From contig NC_053400.1 of the NCBI RefSeq assembly GCF_016859285.1, positions 26,135,001 through 26,199,000 of the forward strand: a stretch of 64,000 nt of DNA, read 5' to 3'. Position numbers and translations under genes: made by a program. The DNA comes from Xiphias gladius. Lineage: Eukaryota > Chordata > Actinopteri > Istiophoriformes > Xiphiidae. Every line of letters starts with the position of its first letter. Position 1 is the stretch's first letter. Shown here piece by piece: positions 1 through 13,406 of this stretch. The notes below the pieces were generated by a model that saw nothing but the letters and a program-made list of their open reading frames with translations, did not search any database and had not been told where the DNA came from.

Positions 1-3000
1 TGAGGAACAGCCTCAACATCCCCGTGGTGTCGGAGAAGCGCTCCATATTTAATGGACTGTCGCTGGAGTCTCCTGATGGGGACGGTGACGCAGCGTGCCC
101 GGAGGCCGAGACACCTTGCATTGTGACGCAGGATATCGAGGGACCCTCGCCACCCCCTTCTCCGCCCGCTGAGGTCTCCAGGCGCCCCCAGCCCCAGCCC
201 CAGCCAGAGGAGCTGTCTGCCAAAGACTTCTTACACAGACTGGACTTGCAAATTAAACAGTCAAAGCAGGCTGCGCGTCGGCTGAAAGAAGAGGAAGTAA
301 GGTGAGGTGATGAAAAAACCCCCAGCCAACTGCTACTTCTTTTCTGTGTGTTGATGAGAACAACTCTTTGAGAACAGGCTGTGAACGCTCACTGCCTGTA
401 CTTTTCCTTCTGCTTTTGACCGAATTAAAATACGTCACCCGGATCAGCTCTTCCCTAATAGTCCGGTCGGACCCGTGCGTGTTGAGCATGGCATCCAGTC
501 AGATGGTGTTTGTTGTATGATTTGACTTTTGCCTCCATACAAATGATGGATACCTGTCACTGCAAATGGTTTGGTGTCTTCCACCGAATGATCATGAATG
601 CTAAGTCACCTTTTTTCTGCCTGCCAAACCGAGTAGTGGTTGCTGGTTTATAGAGTTTGGTAGACAGGATACATTTTCTGTGATAAAGCCCCGCATCTTG
701 GAGGTAAAGTTTGGGTGTTTGTCAGTGTGCTGTTGTCACTGATCACAGCCCCTTTTCCCAAAAGCAGATGATCACAGCTGATAGACTCACATTGGGACTA
801 AGATCACCTTAGGCTTAAGGTGCTTGTAGGAAAATTGGGCCCAGGCTCCCGTCCCTTAGCTCAGTAGGTCAGGTATTGTCAGAAGTTCCAGTCGGCAGGA
901 ACACGGACCAAATGCAGGGTTGGATGTTTTCACAGATGGTAGATCCAAGATAGGAGTTAGGCTCTTCCAGATCTGATATAGTAGTCAGATGCCACGTTAT
1001 GCAACGGTCAGGTATTTAAGCAGGAGACTTGGCTTGCTGAATCAGGCCTGAGTATGTCTTCCTGACACTGCATGTTTAGACAGGGAACACTTTCACGTCT
1101 GCTCGGTAGTAATAGATGCCTGGCATACACCCATTCATAGAGAGACAGGCTTTGTTGGTGCTGTCGGCTAAGTCAGGACTGAGTCACACTGCAGCGGTCT
1201 GCTCTACAGACACATACGCTGCTTTTCCACGTCGGGCTCTCTAAAAGTATCGTACTCATACTGTTTTTTGTTTTCAGAATGGATACATGCCCTCCTGTTG
1301 GCCTCAGGGTAACATTACCTGACTGCTCTGGTAGCTACACCAGCATCAAGTGTCCATTATACATAGTTCCTATTATCACTGTGGTCTGAAATCATGTTTC
1401 ATGTTACAATTTCCCCTGAAAGAATAAGCAGGGTCGGTCTTACCACACAGATCTACTAAACAGTTCATACCGTATTATATCCCTATAATTCAACACTACT
1501 ATCTGTCAGCGTAAGTGTTTCCTTATTATATCGCCACTGACTGCATAACATTTCCTATTAGTTTTATCATGAGGGGCCAGTAACTCCAGAGTTGTCTTTT
1601 GTTTTGAGAAAGGCACGTGCCTTGAGTAAATGTGTAAGGCAAAGTTTAATTTCTCTTTGTTTACCTACCAACTGAGGCCAAGCCGAGCTTTATGTTAAGC
1701 CCAGTCTCTGACTCCAGCCACATCTAAGGCCGGCTGAGGAGCTGCGGTGTGTTATAGACAAACAGAGGCTCACTTCCTTGTTTCCACACAGTCCCAGAGC
1801 AAACACAGACCGCACGCCTGCTTGGCTTTCTCCCTAGGATGAAACAACCCGCAAACCTCTGAAGCTCGACTATGGGCAGTAGTTTAATGGAATAGCTGAG
1901 TGATACATTTCCCTTAGAAGAGCCCATATCATCATATAGCTCATAGTTTGATATCAGTAACTATGATATCACTATGGGTTTAGAGTATGGCGTTTTTTTT
2001 TTTTTTTTTTTTTTTAGCCTGAAAATGTCACATTACTCCGCAAACTCAATCAATTCTCTGCATTCCTGCAACATCCTGCCTATCTCTTACATTTACTGTA
2101 ATCATTTTAATGTTTATTTATGCAGCACTTTTTAAAACAGGAGTAACAAAGTGATGATAACGGATAATAAAAAAAGAAGATTATGAGGATAATAGGGTAA
2201 TAAAAAAAACACCAAGACATTGAGCACTCAGAATTCCCAGATCGTAATTTTAACTGGTTGTTCCATGGACCAAGGCACGGCTCTTCATTAAATTTCATGT
2301 AAACGTTGATACACTGTAGATGGCGATACCCTGTTGACAGAGAGACTAACTAAAAGGCAAGATAAAATGCGTCATTTGGTGGTTCCAAAGAGCTGAGCAG
2401 TGTGAGATTAGACAGGTTTGCCCTCCGCTGCGTCGTTAGAAGAAATCGGTAACTTTGGAATCTATCGGACCAGTTGGTTTTTTTTCCACGAGGGGTTTCT
2501 TGGAAGGTTGAAAAGACTGATTCTCTGCTCCTTTGGCATGTTTTCCAGTCAGAGGTCCAATCTGTAAGATAGTCAGGGAAAATCTACACCTCCTATAGCA
2601 ACTTTCTTTGAGCCTCCTACATTTTCTGTTCCTCTCTTCAGTTTTTCCTGCAACTCTATGGTGTAAATCCTTCCTTTCCATCCTCTATTGATTCTAATCC
2701 TTCCATATTTCTTCCGCTAATTAATAATATTTCTCGTCAGCTACACTCTCCGCTCAGCTCTGTGAATCCTTTGGACATACACAATAGCTCTTGTGACGGT
2801 TTGCATTTCTGAAGTGGCTTTTTCTAAAATTGTGGTGAATAACCAAAAAAACAAAAACAAAACAATTTTAAACTCTTTGATGGGGCCCAAGATATTGGTG
2901 TGTTGTACTGTGAGGCTGTTTTCAGATGAGCCCTCAGCTGTGACCAAGAACGATATGGCTGTTGATTGGCCTCGTCCATTATTCACACTCACCTAGACGC

Positions 3001-3216
3001 TGTGGTGACCAGTTAAGCAGACGGCAAAAGAGAGGAAAACAAAGTGTGTGTGTGTTCTGTGGGTGTGCGCGTGTGTTGGCGCGTGTGCAGTTTAATTAAA
3101 ATGTGTTTCCACTGTGCAAAATTTCCAAAAAATTAAAGGTTGTATATCTTTTTTTCATTTGCAGGAGGGATGAGGAGAACTACACGGCTCCCACAACGTC
3201 ATACCAGGAAATATAA
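1..3216 (+). CDS. lysmd2: LysM and putative peptidoglycan-binding domain-containing protein 2, C-terminal part (partial, left edge)
   Basis: Two exons are visible: 1..301 (enters from the left, frame starting at position 3) and 3165..3216, ending in TAA at 3214-3216. They encode the last 116 residues. The segment SLNIPVVSEKRSIFNGL, followed by a Pro-rich acidic linker (with PQPQPQPEE) and then LSAKDFLHRLDLQIKQSKQA, matches vertebrate LYSMD2 downstream of its LysM domain; the LysM domain itself lies left of the window. The last exon encodes RDEENYTAPTTSYQEI, which parallels the human tail RDEESPYATSLYHS. The exon joint is phase 2 (AG|G), using donor GTGAGG at 302 and acceptor TTTGCAG at 3164. 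LYSMD2 is a small intracellular protein whose function is poorly known. It is convergent with scg3, as in human. The identity is firm. The exact donor is slightly uncertain because an overlapping GTAAGG lies at 297. Confidence 0.9.
302..3164 (+). other. lysmd2: last intron of lysmd2
   Basis: This 2.86-kb intron is bounded by GTGAGG and TTTGCAG. It holds a poly-T run at about 1993-2015 and a short GT-rich stretch at 3043-3088. No coding exon or RNA gene was recognised in it. Confidence 0.75.
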
Positions 3217-3250
3217 AAGACCTGTCTGTTTACCTGAAGCCCTGTCTCGG

Positions 3251-3251
<1 letters not shown>

Positions 3252-3285
<34 letters not shown>
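3252..3285. repeat. (CA)n microsatellite
   Basis: An uninterrupted CA dinucleotide array of about 34 bp lies just after the lysmd2 stop, inside its probable 3' UTR. Confidence 0.95.
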
Positions 3286-3288
<3 letters not shown>

Positions 3289-3938
3289 CCACAACCTACT
3301 TCCTTTTTCTTTTCTTTACCTTTTTTGCTTTTATCAAACCACGCTGAACAAAAGTGTCATGTTTGCCTTTTTATTTATTGATAAGCAATTATTATGATGT
3401 ATATGGTTGTCATTGTTTTGTACAGTTGTACTGGGAGACTTAAAAGCGCGGAGGAGCATCTGGTATTAATAGCATCCGAGCACATGTGCCCATCCAGTCA
3501 GCTTACACATCTGAAGCTGCTGTATAATGTGTAAGATAGTCAGAGAAAATGCTGCATATGTTCACATACACACAAACGCAAACTTGCATTCACTCACACA
3601 CACACACACACACAAAGCACTAAGCAATTCCAGAAGGATTAGCCTGTTCAACTTGCTAAACGCTGCTCATGTTCTCAATCCTCTCCTAAAATAGTATCAT
3701 TGGAAAGCATATTCAGGCCTTTCTAAAACAGTGTTTATCCTGTATGAGCACACCCCAAACAGAGGCGGTGGATGGACTCAAGCCTTTGTTGCATTTGCCT
3801 CATAGATGCTTTTATCTTTAGGAACAGAAGGGACTGCTCTATTTTTGAAGTGTGAATGCATTATTTATGTGTGTTGACAACTGTCTGTAACAGCTGTTCT
3901 TTGTGATTTTACATTGTGTTTTGGTTTTATTTGGGGAG

Positions 3939-3944
3939 AATAAA
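3939..3944 (+). promoter_or_regulatory. lysmd2: candidate polyadenylation signal AATAAA for lysmd2
   Basis: A canonical AATAAA lies about 720 nt after the lysmd2 stop codon and is followed by T/G-containing sequence. It is the first canonical hexamer seen in the sense direction after the last exon. Confidence 0.5.
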
Positions 3945-3960
3945 TATGTATTTAAACCAG

Positions 3961-4879
3961 ACGTGAAGATCTCAATTTGTTTTCAGGACCACGCAGGCTC
4001 TTGTGAGCATCTGGATGCCGTGTCATTGGTGTCTTGTCAGTGCTGCTTCATTATCACAGTTAACTACACCAGGTAAAGAAAAGGCAATGTTTTAATTGCT
4101 TTTACATTTTAGGAAAAAAATCACAAATATTTACATTCAAAAATACTTTGTCTTGTGTCTCTACAGAGATGGAAATGTTGAACTCATAGAGACATGCAGA
4201 GAGTAGATGATGCAGACATCCCCCCCCTAGTGGGCCGAAAGAATTACAGCAGAACACAACAGAGGAGCACGGAGGGCAATGACATGATACGCAACAAATA
4301 TATTTTTGGTAAATAAAAAGCAAGAATACATTAAGCTCTTACATATACGCTGGAAAAAATAAAGATAATAGTCTATGACAGGTTACACATAATGAGTACA
4401 ATTTGATAAATGTGTATTTTGTTGCAAAAATGTTTCGGGAAACAAGTTGATGACAAAGCTACGGCATCGTACTCTCGTAACATTCATTTCTCACAGGAGT
4501 CAGGTTGGAGTAAATGCTAGCATTTAGTTGGACGTATGAGTTTGTTACATAAAACATTTGGATTTCTCTCAGCAATAAGCTGTTCTGGGGATTATTCCTG
4601 TGTAATCTTGATGTGCAAATATGATCAGTTAGGGAGCGGTAAGGAATAACTTTACTGTTTTGTTGAGTGTTATTAAATCTTGTTTGTTTCTTTAATACAT
4701 ATTGGGACTGTCTGGGAGGGTAAACCAGGTCCCCTAAGCAGGTAGTTTTGAATACACAGTATATACTTTACCATGCCATGGGAAATAACTGTAAGTAGTC
4801 AGGGTTTTGTTGGAGATCTTAGTGTCAGATTCATTCCTGTGTTTTAGGCCAGAGGTGGGTCGGAGGATGAATGATAGCG
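3961..4879. other. convergent lysmd2/scg3 gap, including the probable scg3 3' UTR
   Basis: The DNA between the lysmd2 polyadenylation signal and the scg3 stop is non-coding. On the minus strand, ATTAAA-type hexamers occur at 4696-4691 and 4096-4091 and could end scg3 transcripts. If the distal one is used, the two convergent transcripts end within about 150 bp of each other. Confidence 0.45.
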
Positions 4880-5931
4880 TTACAGGCTGCTGTAGATCCT
4901 CTTGATGGTGTCGCCTTCGTCCTTGGCGATGATGCCCTTCTCGATGTAGGAGTCCACCTGCTGGTCCATGAAGTCCTTCAGCTTGGACAGGTCATAATCT
5001 GGAGTATCAGACGCGACGAATGAAAGGTTTATAAACCGGAACCTCAGATAGGAAGATCATGAGGCTACGGCGGTTGGCAGGATAGATCAGACATCAAAAT
5101 CCTGAAACACTGTCTTCTTAAGACAGCACACCCAAACAAGCTATAATCTGATAAGGTCAATCGTGATCATGGAGGATTAAGGTCAGAGTTAGCAAGTTTG
5201 TCTGGGGTTAAGGAGATATGACATACAAGCACGAAATAAGAAGGCCAAAAGATCACAGAATAAAACACAATCGCCGAGCTATACTTCTTATAATGAAATG
5301 ATTCCTTGTATTCAATTCAATTTCAGTGTAATTAGTAGCAGGTAGTAATTTCCAACAAAAAAAAACAGGTTATTTCATATACTAAAAGATCTCGATACAC
5401 CTTTAAAAAATACCTTTTTTTTGGAAGCGCCATTTGTATCACCTTACTCTAGACAAGTCGTTGTCATTTAACAGAGTACCATAAGTCTGCAGCAGGATGT
5501 GGCTACATTTAGAGATGAACACAACCCAACTCTTTACTATCCATCATGGTAACAAATGAGTTTTCAGAGTGCAGGCAAACAGCTGCTGCACCACTTCTCC
5601 CTGCTCCAAGTGACTCCGAGTAAAGGAGGAACAGAAGGCTAGAGGGCAGCCAAGAAGTCACACAACAACCTCTGCGCCTTTTCTAATGACATTTTATAGC
5701 AGTAGCAATTTACTGCATTGCTTCAAGATACAGTTGTTTTGCAGATAACAAACATGGCGTGTGTTAGAGATTAACAGAATGTGATTAGAGACCGCACCAC
5801 TTCTCTCAATCTTGGTTGTGAGGAAACCAAGAGCCAAAACCAGGATGTTGCCTCTACGTCCATCTGCTCCTCTGGCTAATCTGTATGTGCGTAGGTGTGT
5901 ACACACAAACACAAGCACACACACACGCACG

Positions 5932-6027
<96 letters not shown>

Positions 6028-9000
6028 CCACTGAGGTTGTCCTAATGGCTGCTTCTGGTAGAGTAAACACAATAAATGGCCCATGGCCTACTCTGTTACT
6101 ATGATACTGTTTTTTGGTTGAAATGGCTTTTGTTCTTCTCCAGCTAACCTTTTCTGAAGAGAGGGAAAAAATATAAAGAGAATGAGGATGAGGGGAAATT
6201 TAGAGAGCAGTTTAATATGGTGCAAGGTGTGTTAGAAAAGTAGGTCCTGATGATGAATCATTGTAGTTACTTAGAATCCCGCTATGGGAAAATTGGCTGA
6301 TTTTTCGGGGGCTCATTTTGACTGTGTGTGCTCAATCTGTGCCTGACTGTCCTGACACCATTATCTGTCTGTCTCCTCTGCCCAGATCACTGACAGGCAG
6401 GGAGGCTCCTGTTGTCCCAGACAACCACTCTACACACTAGAATGCTAATGAGGTGTCCTATATAGAGCCCGGTCGGAGATGAGCACCAAGCAAAAGTCCC
6501 CTGCTGCTCTGGCCCCTTTGCTCTCCTCTACGCTGCAGCATTATAAACTCACTCGCAGTTTTTTTGTGCCGTTTTTTTTTCTCTTTCTTCTGTGTTTAAG
6601 ATGCACACAAGAATCTGGGTCAAACTTTGTTTTTTTTATCTGTAATTCCTCTGTCTTTGTTTTTTTCTGACTCACTTGAGGCTGGTTCGACCATTGATTG
6701 GCTCAGATTAGATCCGGCCAGTGAACATTAACGGTAAACATACTGTAAATCTCACTGAGCTAGAACTTTTGTTTTTTCCGTCTGGGACGTCCTACTGTGA
6801 TGATCACCAGTGGACGGATGGCCTGAATAGTGAGAACTCATTAACATTTCATTCTCCTCTGCTTAATTAAGCACCACTGGGCATCGATTTTAAACTGTGG
6901 AGAGCCCAACAGCAGGCTTCTCCTGTTAGATGAGTGCACTGTTGTGTGTGAGACTACCACAGTTTTCACAGTTCTGCAGACTGCCTCTTTATGAATGCTG
7001 ACTTTTACAGTATGGGTAAGGCAGTAAATATAAATACACAAAATACTATACATTTTGAGACGCGAGCACACATTTTATCATGGCTTTTCCGGTTGTGGTG
7101 ATAGAAGTGGAATAATAGAGGGAATAAATCAACAGATCTTTATTTTCCTGACCAAGGCAGCTGTATCACGAGTAATTAGGACAGACTCATCAAAGAATTA
7201 TCCATATTCATGAGATCTGGAGTGAAGCATCTATCCTGGTATCCCACACTCATTTTAATTGCAAATTGGGGCTAACAAAAGAGGCTTCAAATTTTCTGCT
7301 CTTCAGCGCAAACGTGTCCGACCTGTCTGCGACAAACCACAGTTTAGTGACGAGATGAGGGTTTGCAAATGAGGATGAGGATTTCTTGTTCTGGCTCTTA
7401 AAAGTCTTAAAAGATTGGACAGGGGAGAGCAGTTTAGAGTAACTAGGTGGGCAAAATGGAAATGTTAGTGTATTCATACATAACATAACTGATCCTTTTC
7501 GCACACGGGGATCATTCAGCGAACACATAAGATTCAGGTCTGTATTAGGTCTCTCTAATCTATTTTTAAGTAAAGGTGTATGCCTCACCATCTTTGCCTT
7601 CTTCTTTGTTGTGTTTCTTCAGCCACTCAATGTTCTTCCTGATGGCCTCCAGATAAGTCTCTGACTTGCCAGGCCGATCTGAAGTTAAGGGAAGGAAGAA
7701 ACGAAGAAAAGGAACCATGAGAATCATCTTCTTTAATGTATTGGAAGATAGAAAATAATTCTTTTGTAGTACATTAGCACCCAGAAGAGCCTAGTTTCCA
7801 CTCAACAGTAAGACAGTGCTACCTTAGACTTATCAATTATTTACACCAAAAAAGTTTCCTACGGCAGGATTGCACTTTCATATTAAACCAACAGCACAAC
7901 AAGAAACATTGTGAGCTCACTGTGGGAAAACTGTAGATACATATATATATATATATGACATCTAGTTTAGTATTTTTTATATGATCAGTTTGAGATTAAA
8001 ATTGATATTAACCACCAATCAAGATTAGATAGTTGCTTAGCCACAGATTACATTTGGATTATAACGCATGCCCTATTTTTTCCATAAATGTTATTTTACT
8101 CGGCTCAGTGCAGCCTGTTAACACACAGACAAAACTGTGTACTCGACATTACACAGGATTTACTTCATTTTGTGCTAAAGCGAAGGTTCTGGTGGTAATC
8201 CTGCTCCATGTTTCAGTTTGCCTTTCTTTTTTATGCGCGTCTGTGTGTGTATTTGTGTGGATTAGACTGACGAACGGATGCAGTACAGTGTATGCCACAC
8301 ACTGTACTGTACCCGTTCTTCAGCGGGACAGAGTATAACGGGAGCCGTGACAAGCTTTCCTGTGAGCGTTACTGGACTTGGCTCGTTCAGGGACAAATAG
8401 GGACTTAACGGTGACTGGCCTGGACTACACAGTGTTGTTTATGTCTTGTCAGCCCTTCTGAGTGAAAACAAAAGGTCTGAAATGAGAATTTTCACTGAGG
8501 TGGAGTGAAGAAGATGTTTTGCTTCATTGAACAGGTGTGGTGGGAATTTGCTATATTTGAGAATCCTGAATTTATTCGAGACGTCTGACACAAAACAAAA
8601 CAATAAAACCATAATGCCCAAACAACAACAACAAAAAACAGCCCTAAAACAAAAAGTGAGTCATGCAATTTACTGGACAAGGAACAAAGTTTGTAATTTT
8701 TGAGGAGGCAAAGTGGTAAAATTGTATCATGTTATTTCAGAAAATGATCGGGTCACTAAACAAAAAGCTATTTCATGTTTCCTCTGGTCGTCAAGATTGG
8801 GAAGTGGACTGACTGGACTCAGTTGGTGGCTGCTCCTCCTTGGTTGAGTCTTTCAGGTTCTCATATTCCTTCTGCATCTTGGCGGCCTCAGCCTTGGTGT
8901 TATCGTCCTCATCCAAGTTTTTCCCTGCAGAAAAAAAAAAAAAAAAAAATTGTTCAGTTGCTTGTAGAGATAATCATAGCAGTAGTTCCAGATTTTGATG

Positions 9001-12000
9001 TTTATTTTCTTTCTGGCAGCAACTAATTAACATATTACATATTCTTTGTTTAATCTGCACAAAAATTATAGTGTAAAAATGGAACAAAACCAAGGTAGAA
9101 CACTTCATTTTCATTTTTACAGTTAAAAGGAGATATACTGTGTTTATTGGTAAACTTTAGAGGTGCTTGTAGATTTTTCTCCTTATCCTCAGACTAAGCC
9201 AGGCTAGCTGTTTCCCCCTTGTTTTAAGTCATTAGGCTAAACTAAGCTAACTGGCTGCTGGCTGTAGCCTTATATTTAATGGACAGATCTGAGACTCGTA
9301 TTGACCTTTTCATCTAACTCTCTGCCTGAAAGCAAGCTTAGCATTTCCCAAAATATAAAACTACTAATAATGTCAAACTATAATACTACCAAAATGATGT
9401 GTTTTGTGTTTTTTTTTCCCCACATCTTGCTTTTTAAATTATTTTGTGTGTCCTGTTTTTATTCTTTTTTCTTTGTTAAAGCACTTTGAGCTGCATGTTT
9501 TGTATGAAAGGTGCTATGAAAATAAAGTATTATAATAATTATTATTATTTTTTTATATTATTATAGACAGAGAGACAGATAATCCATTGCTCACCAAATT
9601 TCTTTTTTGTTAACTAAATTATTCCCAGATGTAGAATAAACCACATATAAGAAAAAACTTTCTGACCATGTCAAATAAAATAATATGATTTTATTGAATT
9701 CTTGTTTTAACATCCTTAGAGGGTAGCCCGTGAGGCTGTTTACCGTTGGGTCCAGTGAAGTCAGGAAGCCCAAGAGACTTGCCCAGCTTGTTCTTGGTCT
9801 GCATGGCTATCATAGCATCCAGGTTCTCTGCAGATGGGTTAAACAGGCCAAACATTTACGTCAGATTTGATCAGCATTGTGTCGTCAGTTCACTCTACAT
9901 ACGATGAATAAAAAACCTCTCAAGCATTTGAAAGTCCCACACTGTTCCTGTGTGACTCAGCGAGCGATTATCGTTAGAAGAAGGTTTCAACTAATTAACG
10001 TAATGTAGGTTTAAGAGTATGATGATAAAGATAAACGAGTCTTGTTTTTTTTCACTATAATTTTTTAGTAATTTCTTTATGCATGGCAAACTGAATAATT
10101 AAGAAAAATTATACAGCATAGGAAAACACCATTACAGGGAGAATTTCTCCACAATTCAATTGCTGACACAGCCTGCTATCACCCCCCTGGACTCACTTGT
10201 ATCTAACCTCAAGCTCTGCAGCATCAACTATTGAACAGCACCTAAAGCCAGGGTGCCAAATGTATAACAATAACAACTACATTTATTTTAGGAGTTGGTT
10301 AAATTTGTCGTCAGGGTGTGTTATCACAACTACTACAGCGGGGTAAGTATTATCCTGTTTTCACAAAGGGATTAGAAAATATCAGAGACCCCAAATCAGT
10401 CAGGGAATGACACAATCAGATTATGTGGCTCAAAGGGAGTTAAATGACAACTAGTCCTCTCGGGATTAGCAATTGGGGTAAACATTATGTGGAAGCAGAT
10501 GTTGTGGAGATACACACATCTCAGAGGTCAGCGGAAATTTCATCCTCTGTTTCAAGTTCTATTAACACTTTACTTTAAGTCCCCTTATTTAGCATGCAGA
10601 GGCATTGTATTAAACAATACTTTAAACATTTATTACATGATTTATAACACACTATAATGTAGTCGTACACAGCTGGGGCATCTTTAAGTGTTTACTAATG
10701 TATAGAATTTGTTATCACTTTGTCCTATGACGACACAAATTTATATTGTTACTACTACTGTGTTTTTCTATATAACCATTGATTATCTGTTCATACACGG
10801 CTGTGTTATATATAGTGTGTTATAAACTATTTATTGAATGTCAATGCTTGTAAATACTAAATAGGGAGTATTACACAAGTGTAATAGTATAGCAAAGTGT
10901 TAACGAAGTTCCTAAGAACCACGCCTCCAACTATGTGAATTATTATTTTGGATTATAACCTATATCTTGGAAATTTGACATTTTGGTCGTTTTACTTTAT
11001 GCACTGATGGAACAAGAACACCTCTGCGAAAAGTCAAAAACTGTGAAGAGGAGAAAATATGACAAGTTAGCGCGGAAGGAGCTTTTTTTTTTCTGACTTC
11101 AGTCCAGATCTTGAGGGTGCTGTGCATGACAGAGTTGTAGATATCTGGATATTAAGACAGAAGGACGAAACAGAAAGGCTTGATGCTGCGCTGTAACTGA
11201 GCATCAAGGAGCCTTACAATTTCGTCTCTAATCTTTGTTCGCTCTAGCCTTTTTATTTTTTTACAATCTAACCATCTCACTTTCCCTTTGTGCTTTCTCT
11301 CCCCACACACACACACACACCACCACCACCACCACCATCCTTTCCTCTCCATCCCTCTCTCTCTCTATCTATCTATCTTGAGGCGTGCACCACCCTCAGG
11401 CTGATTAGGCATTGACTGGCAGCTGTGTGTATTCAGTTGTGCACCCGGGTGACTCATTGGACCATCACAGCCAGTTGTGGGTGGAGGTGGGGCCATTAAC
11501 ATGTTGCTAGGCAATGGTGTTCTGTCCGTCCTATTATCTCCTCACATATTATACTTCCAAAAGGCCAAAGGGGTTGCCTAGGAAACTCGCATCTTGTATA
11601 ATGGTATATGCCTGTTTTCTTCTAGCGTGTAACGTCAGCATTTTTTCAGTGTTACAGGAAACAACAATAGCCAGCTGCTGTTAGGGGTAATCTGGGGTAT
11701 TGATTAATCAGCCTACACAGGTCAACCTTAGTTATAATACTTGATCAGTTGATCAGTTATAATACTTATAGTGGGATGTACACATTGTAAACCTATTCTA
11801 ATTAGCTAAAAATTATATTTCTGATTGGTGTTAAGACTAGTGCTGATTTTTTTTTTTTTAATTTAAGTTCCTCATAAGTGAGAATTGACTTTTATATCAC
11901 AGTAAAGTGAACATCTTTCCATTTTGGATTATTGGATTGAAAAAAAACAAGCGGTTTGAAGACATCAGCTTGGGCTACAGAAACTTGGGATAGGCATTTT

Positions 12001-13375
12001 TCACAATTTCAATATTTGGCAATTTAACAGTTAATGAAAAAATAATGTACACATTAATCAATAATGACAATAATGATGATATTGACTAATGTAATAAATT
12101 ATAATACATTATTATTATAAATACCTTACTATTAATATTTATATACAATATAAATAATGTAAACTAAATCCTCTCCCATTTATGAGAGATAATCTCTCTG
12201 TGTTGTCTGTGCTGTCTGGGACTGAATGTCATTTGAACAAGGAGAGAGATTTTGGCGATGGCAGCTGTCCCTTACAGGTGCCTGACCTTTCTACCGGCTG
12301 CCGATGTGAGGGCCGGCCATTAAAACCAGCCTGGTTATGTAGGGTGCTCCTGACACTAATCTGTCTGTGCAGGCTTCACACTCCACTGCACCAGCTGATT
12401 GAAACGTTAGCTCGGCTGAACACACATGGAACACGATGAAAAAAAAAAGCACATATCACACACAGGGACAGAGAAAGGCATGTACACTAGTTCGCTAATG
12501 CAATGGACAGATTGAACATTTTAAACCTTTCGTCCAAATGTAAGCCACACATACACAGGGCTGTGCAACATGGTTGTCGTCAATATCACAACATAATTTC
12601 ATCCACTGTAATGCATAACATTAGCAAAACTCTTTGAAAGTGTGAACCAAAAACCTAAATAACCCTTTTTGTTACTTTAGACATAAACATAATTTTGTGA
12701 ACCCTGAACATAAAATGATCATGCAAACGTGAAATGGTGCCACAGAAAGAAGCTATACAATAGTTTGATAAAATAATCTTAAATCAAGGTCTGCAACTGT
12801 AGCTTTTATGTGACTTTTTCCTGGACCTTTCAACCACATAATGTTTGTAAGGTGCGATTGGAAGGTTTGGAAAAAGCCAATAAACTGACCTGGAGTTAAC
12901 TCAATTTAACCCTTTGTCAAAGGTTGTACTATTCCCGAGGTCAAGAATGAACTGTCACGCTGAAGATATGCAATATTATCGGCCTGTCCTACATAATATT
13001 TGACAATGTTATTTACCACAAATGCAACGAGGGCCGTGGTGTCTATTGTATGTTTCTCTATCTCATTATCTGGCGCTGAATGTCCCCAACTATAAATAAA
13101 CAGTGAGTATCCTACCCAGATAGGAAACCCCCTCCTCAGGCGTGATGGTGCCGTACTTCACCATCATCTTTACGAAGTCAATCAGCGTCTTCATGATGGT
13201 GATCAACGTCTCCCGCTCCTGAGTGTCTTGATCTGCAACAGCAAACCAGAGGACGAGTTCAAAACCAACATCCAGCACTGATGTTTTGTTAATGGTAATT
13301 GGTTACCATGGTGTTAATTTTACCACATGCGGTTTGACTGTGGGGCTCATGATGGCAGGATTATAAATAATTAGT

Positions 13376-13406
<31 letters not shown>

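Larger units (their letters stand above)
3217..3960 (+). other. lysmd2: probable 3' UTR of lysmd2
   Basis: The sequence downstream of the lysmd2 stop contains two (CA)n arrays (about 3252-3285 and 3595-3614). It ends near the first good polyadenylation hexamer on this strand, AATAAA at 3939-3944. The UTR extent is inferred from that signal only. Confidence 0.55.
9828..13115 (-). other. scg3: scg3 intron 8 (largest scg3 intron)
   Basis: A 3.3-kb intron containing an A/T-rich dispersed repeat candidate (10560-10930), a CA-to-CCA compound microsatellite (11305-11336) and otherwise unique-looking AT-rich sequence. No coding segment was recognised. Confidence 0.75.

Noticed and set aside
5694..6104. 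Overlapping open frames of His-Thr and Val-Cys repeats on both strands
   Set aside because: They are the (CA)n array translated; there is no non-repeat conserved sequence and the region lies in an scg3 intron. The same applies to the frames over 38881-38977, 43231-43291, 46054-46132, 52131-52206 and 62035-62151.
6670..6700. GGTTCGACC and similar T-loop-like strings (also near 18361 and 35049) as tRNA genes
   Set aside because: The flanking bases do not form a T-stem or acceptor stem, and no D-arm or anticodon arm is present.
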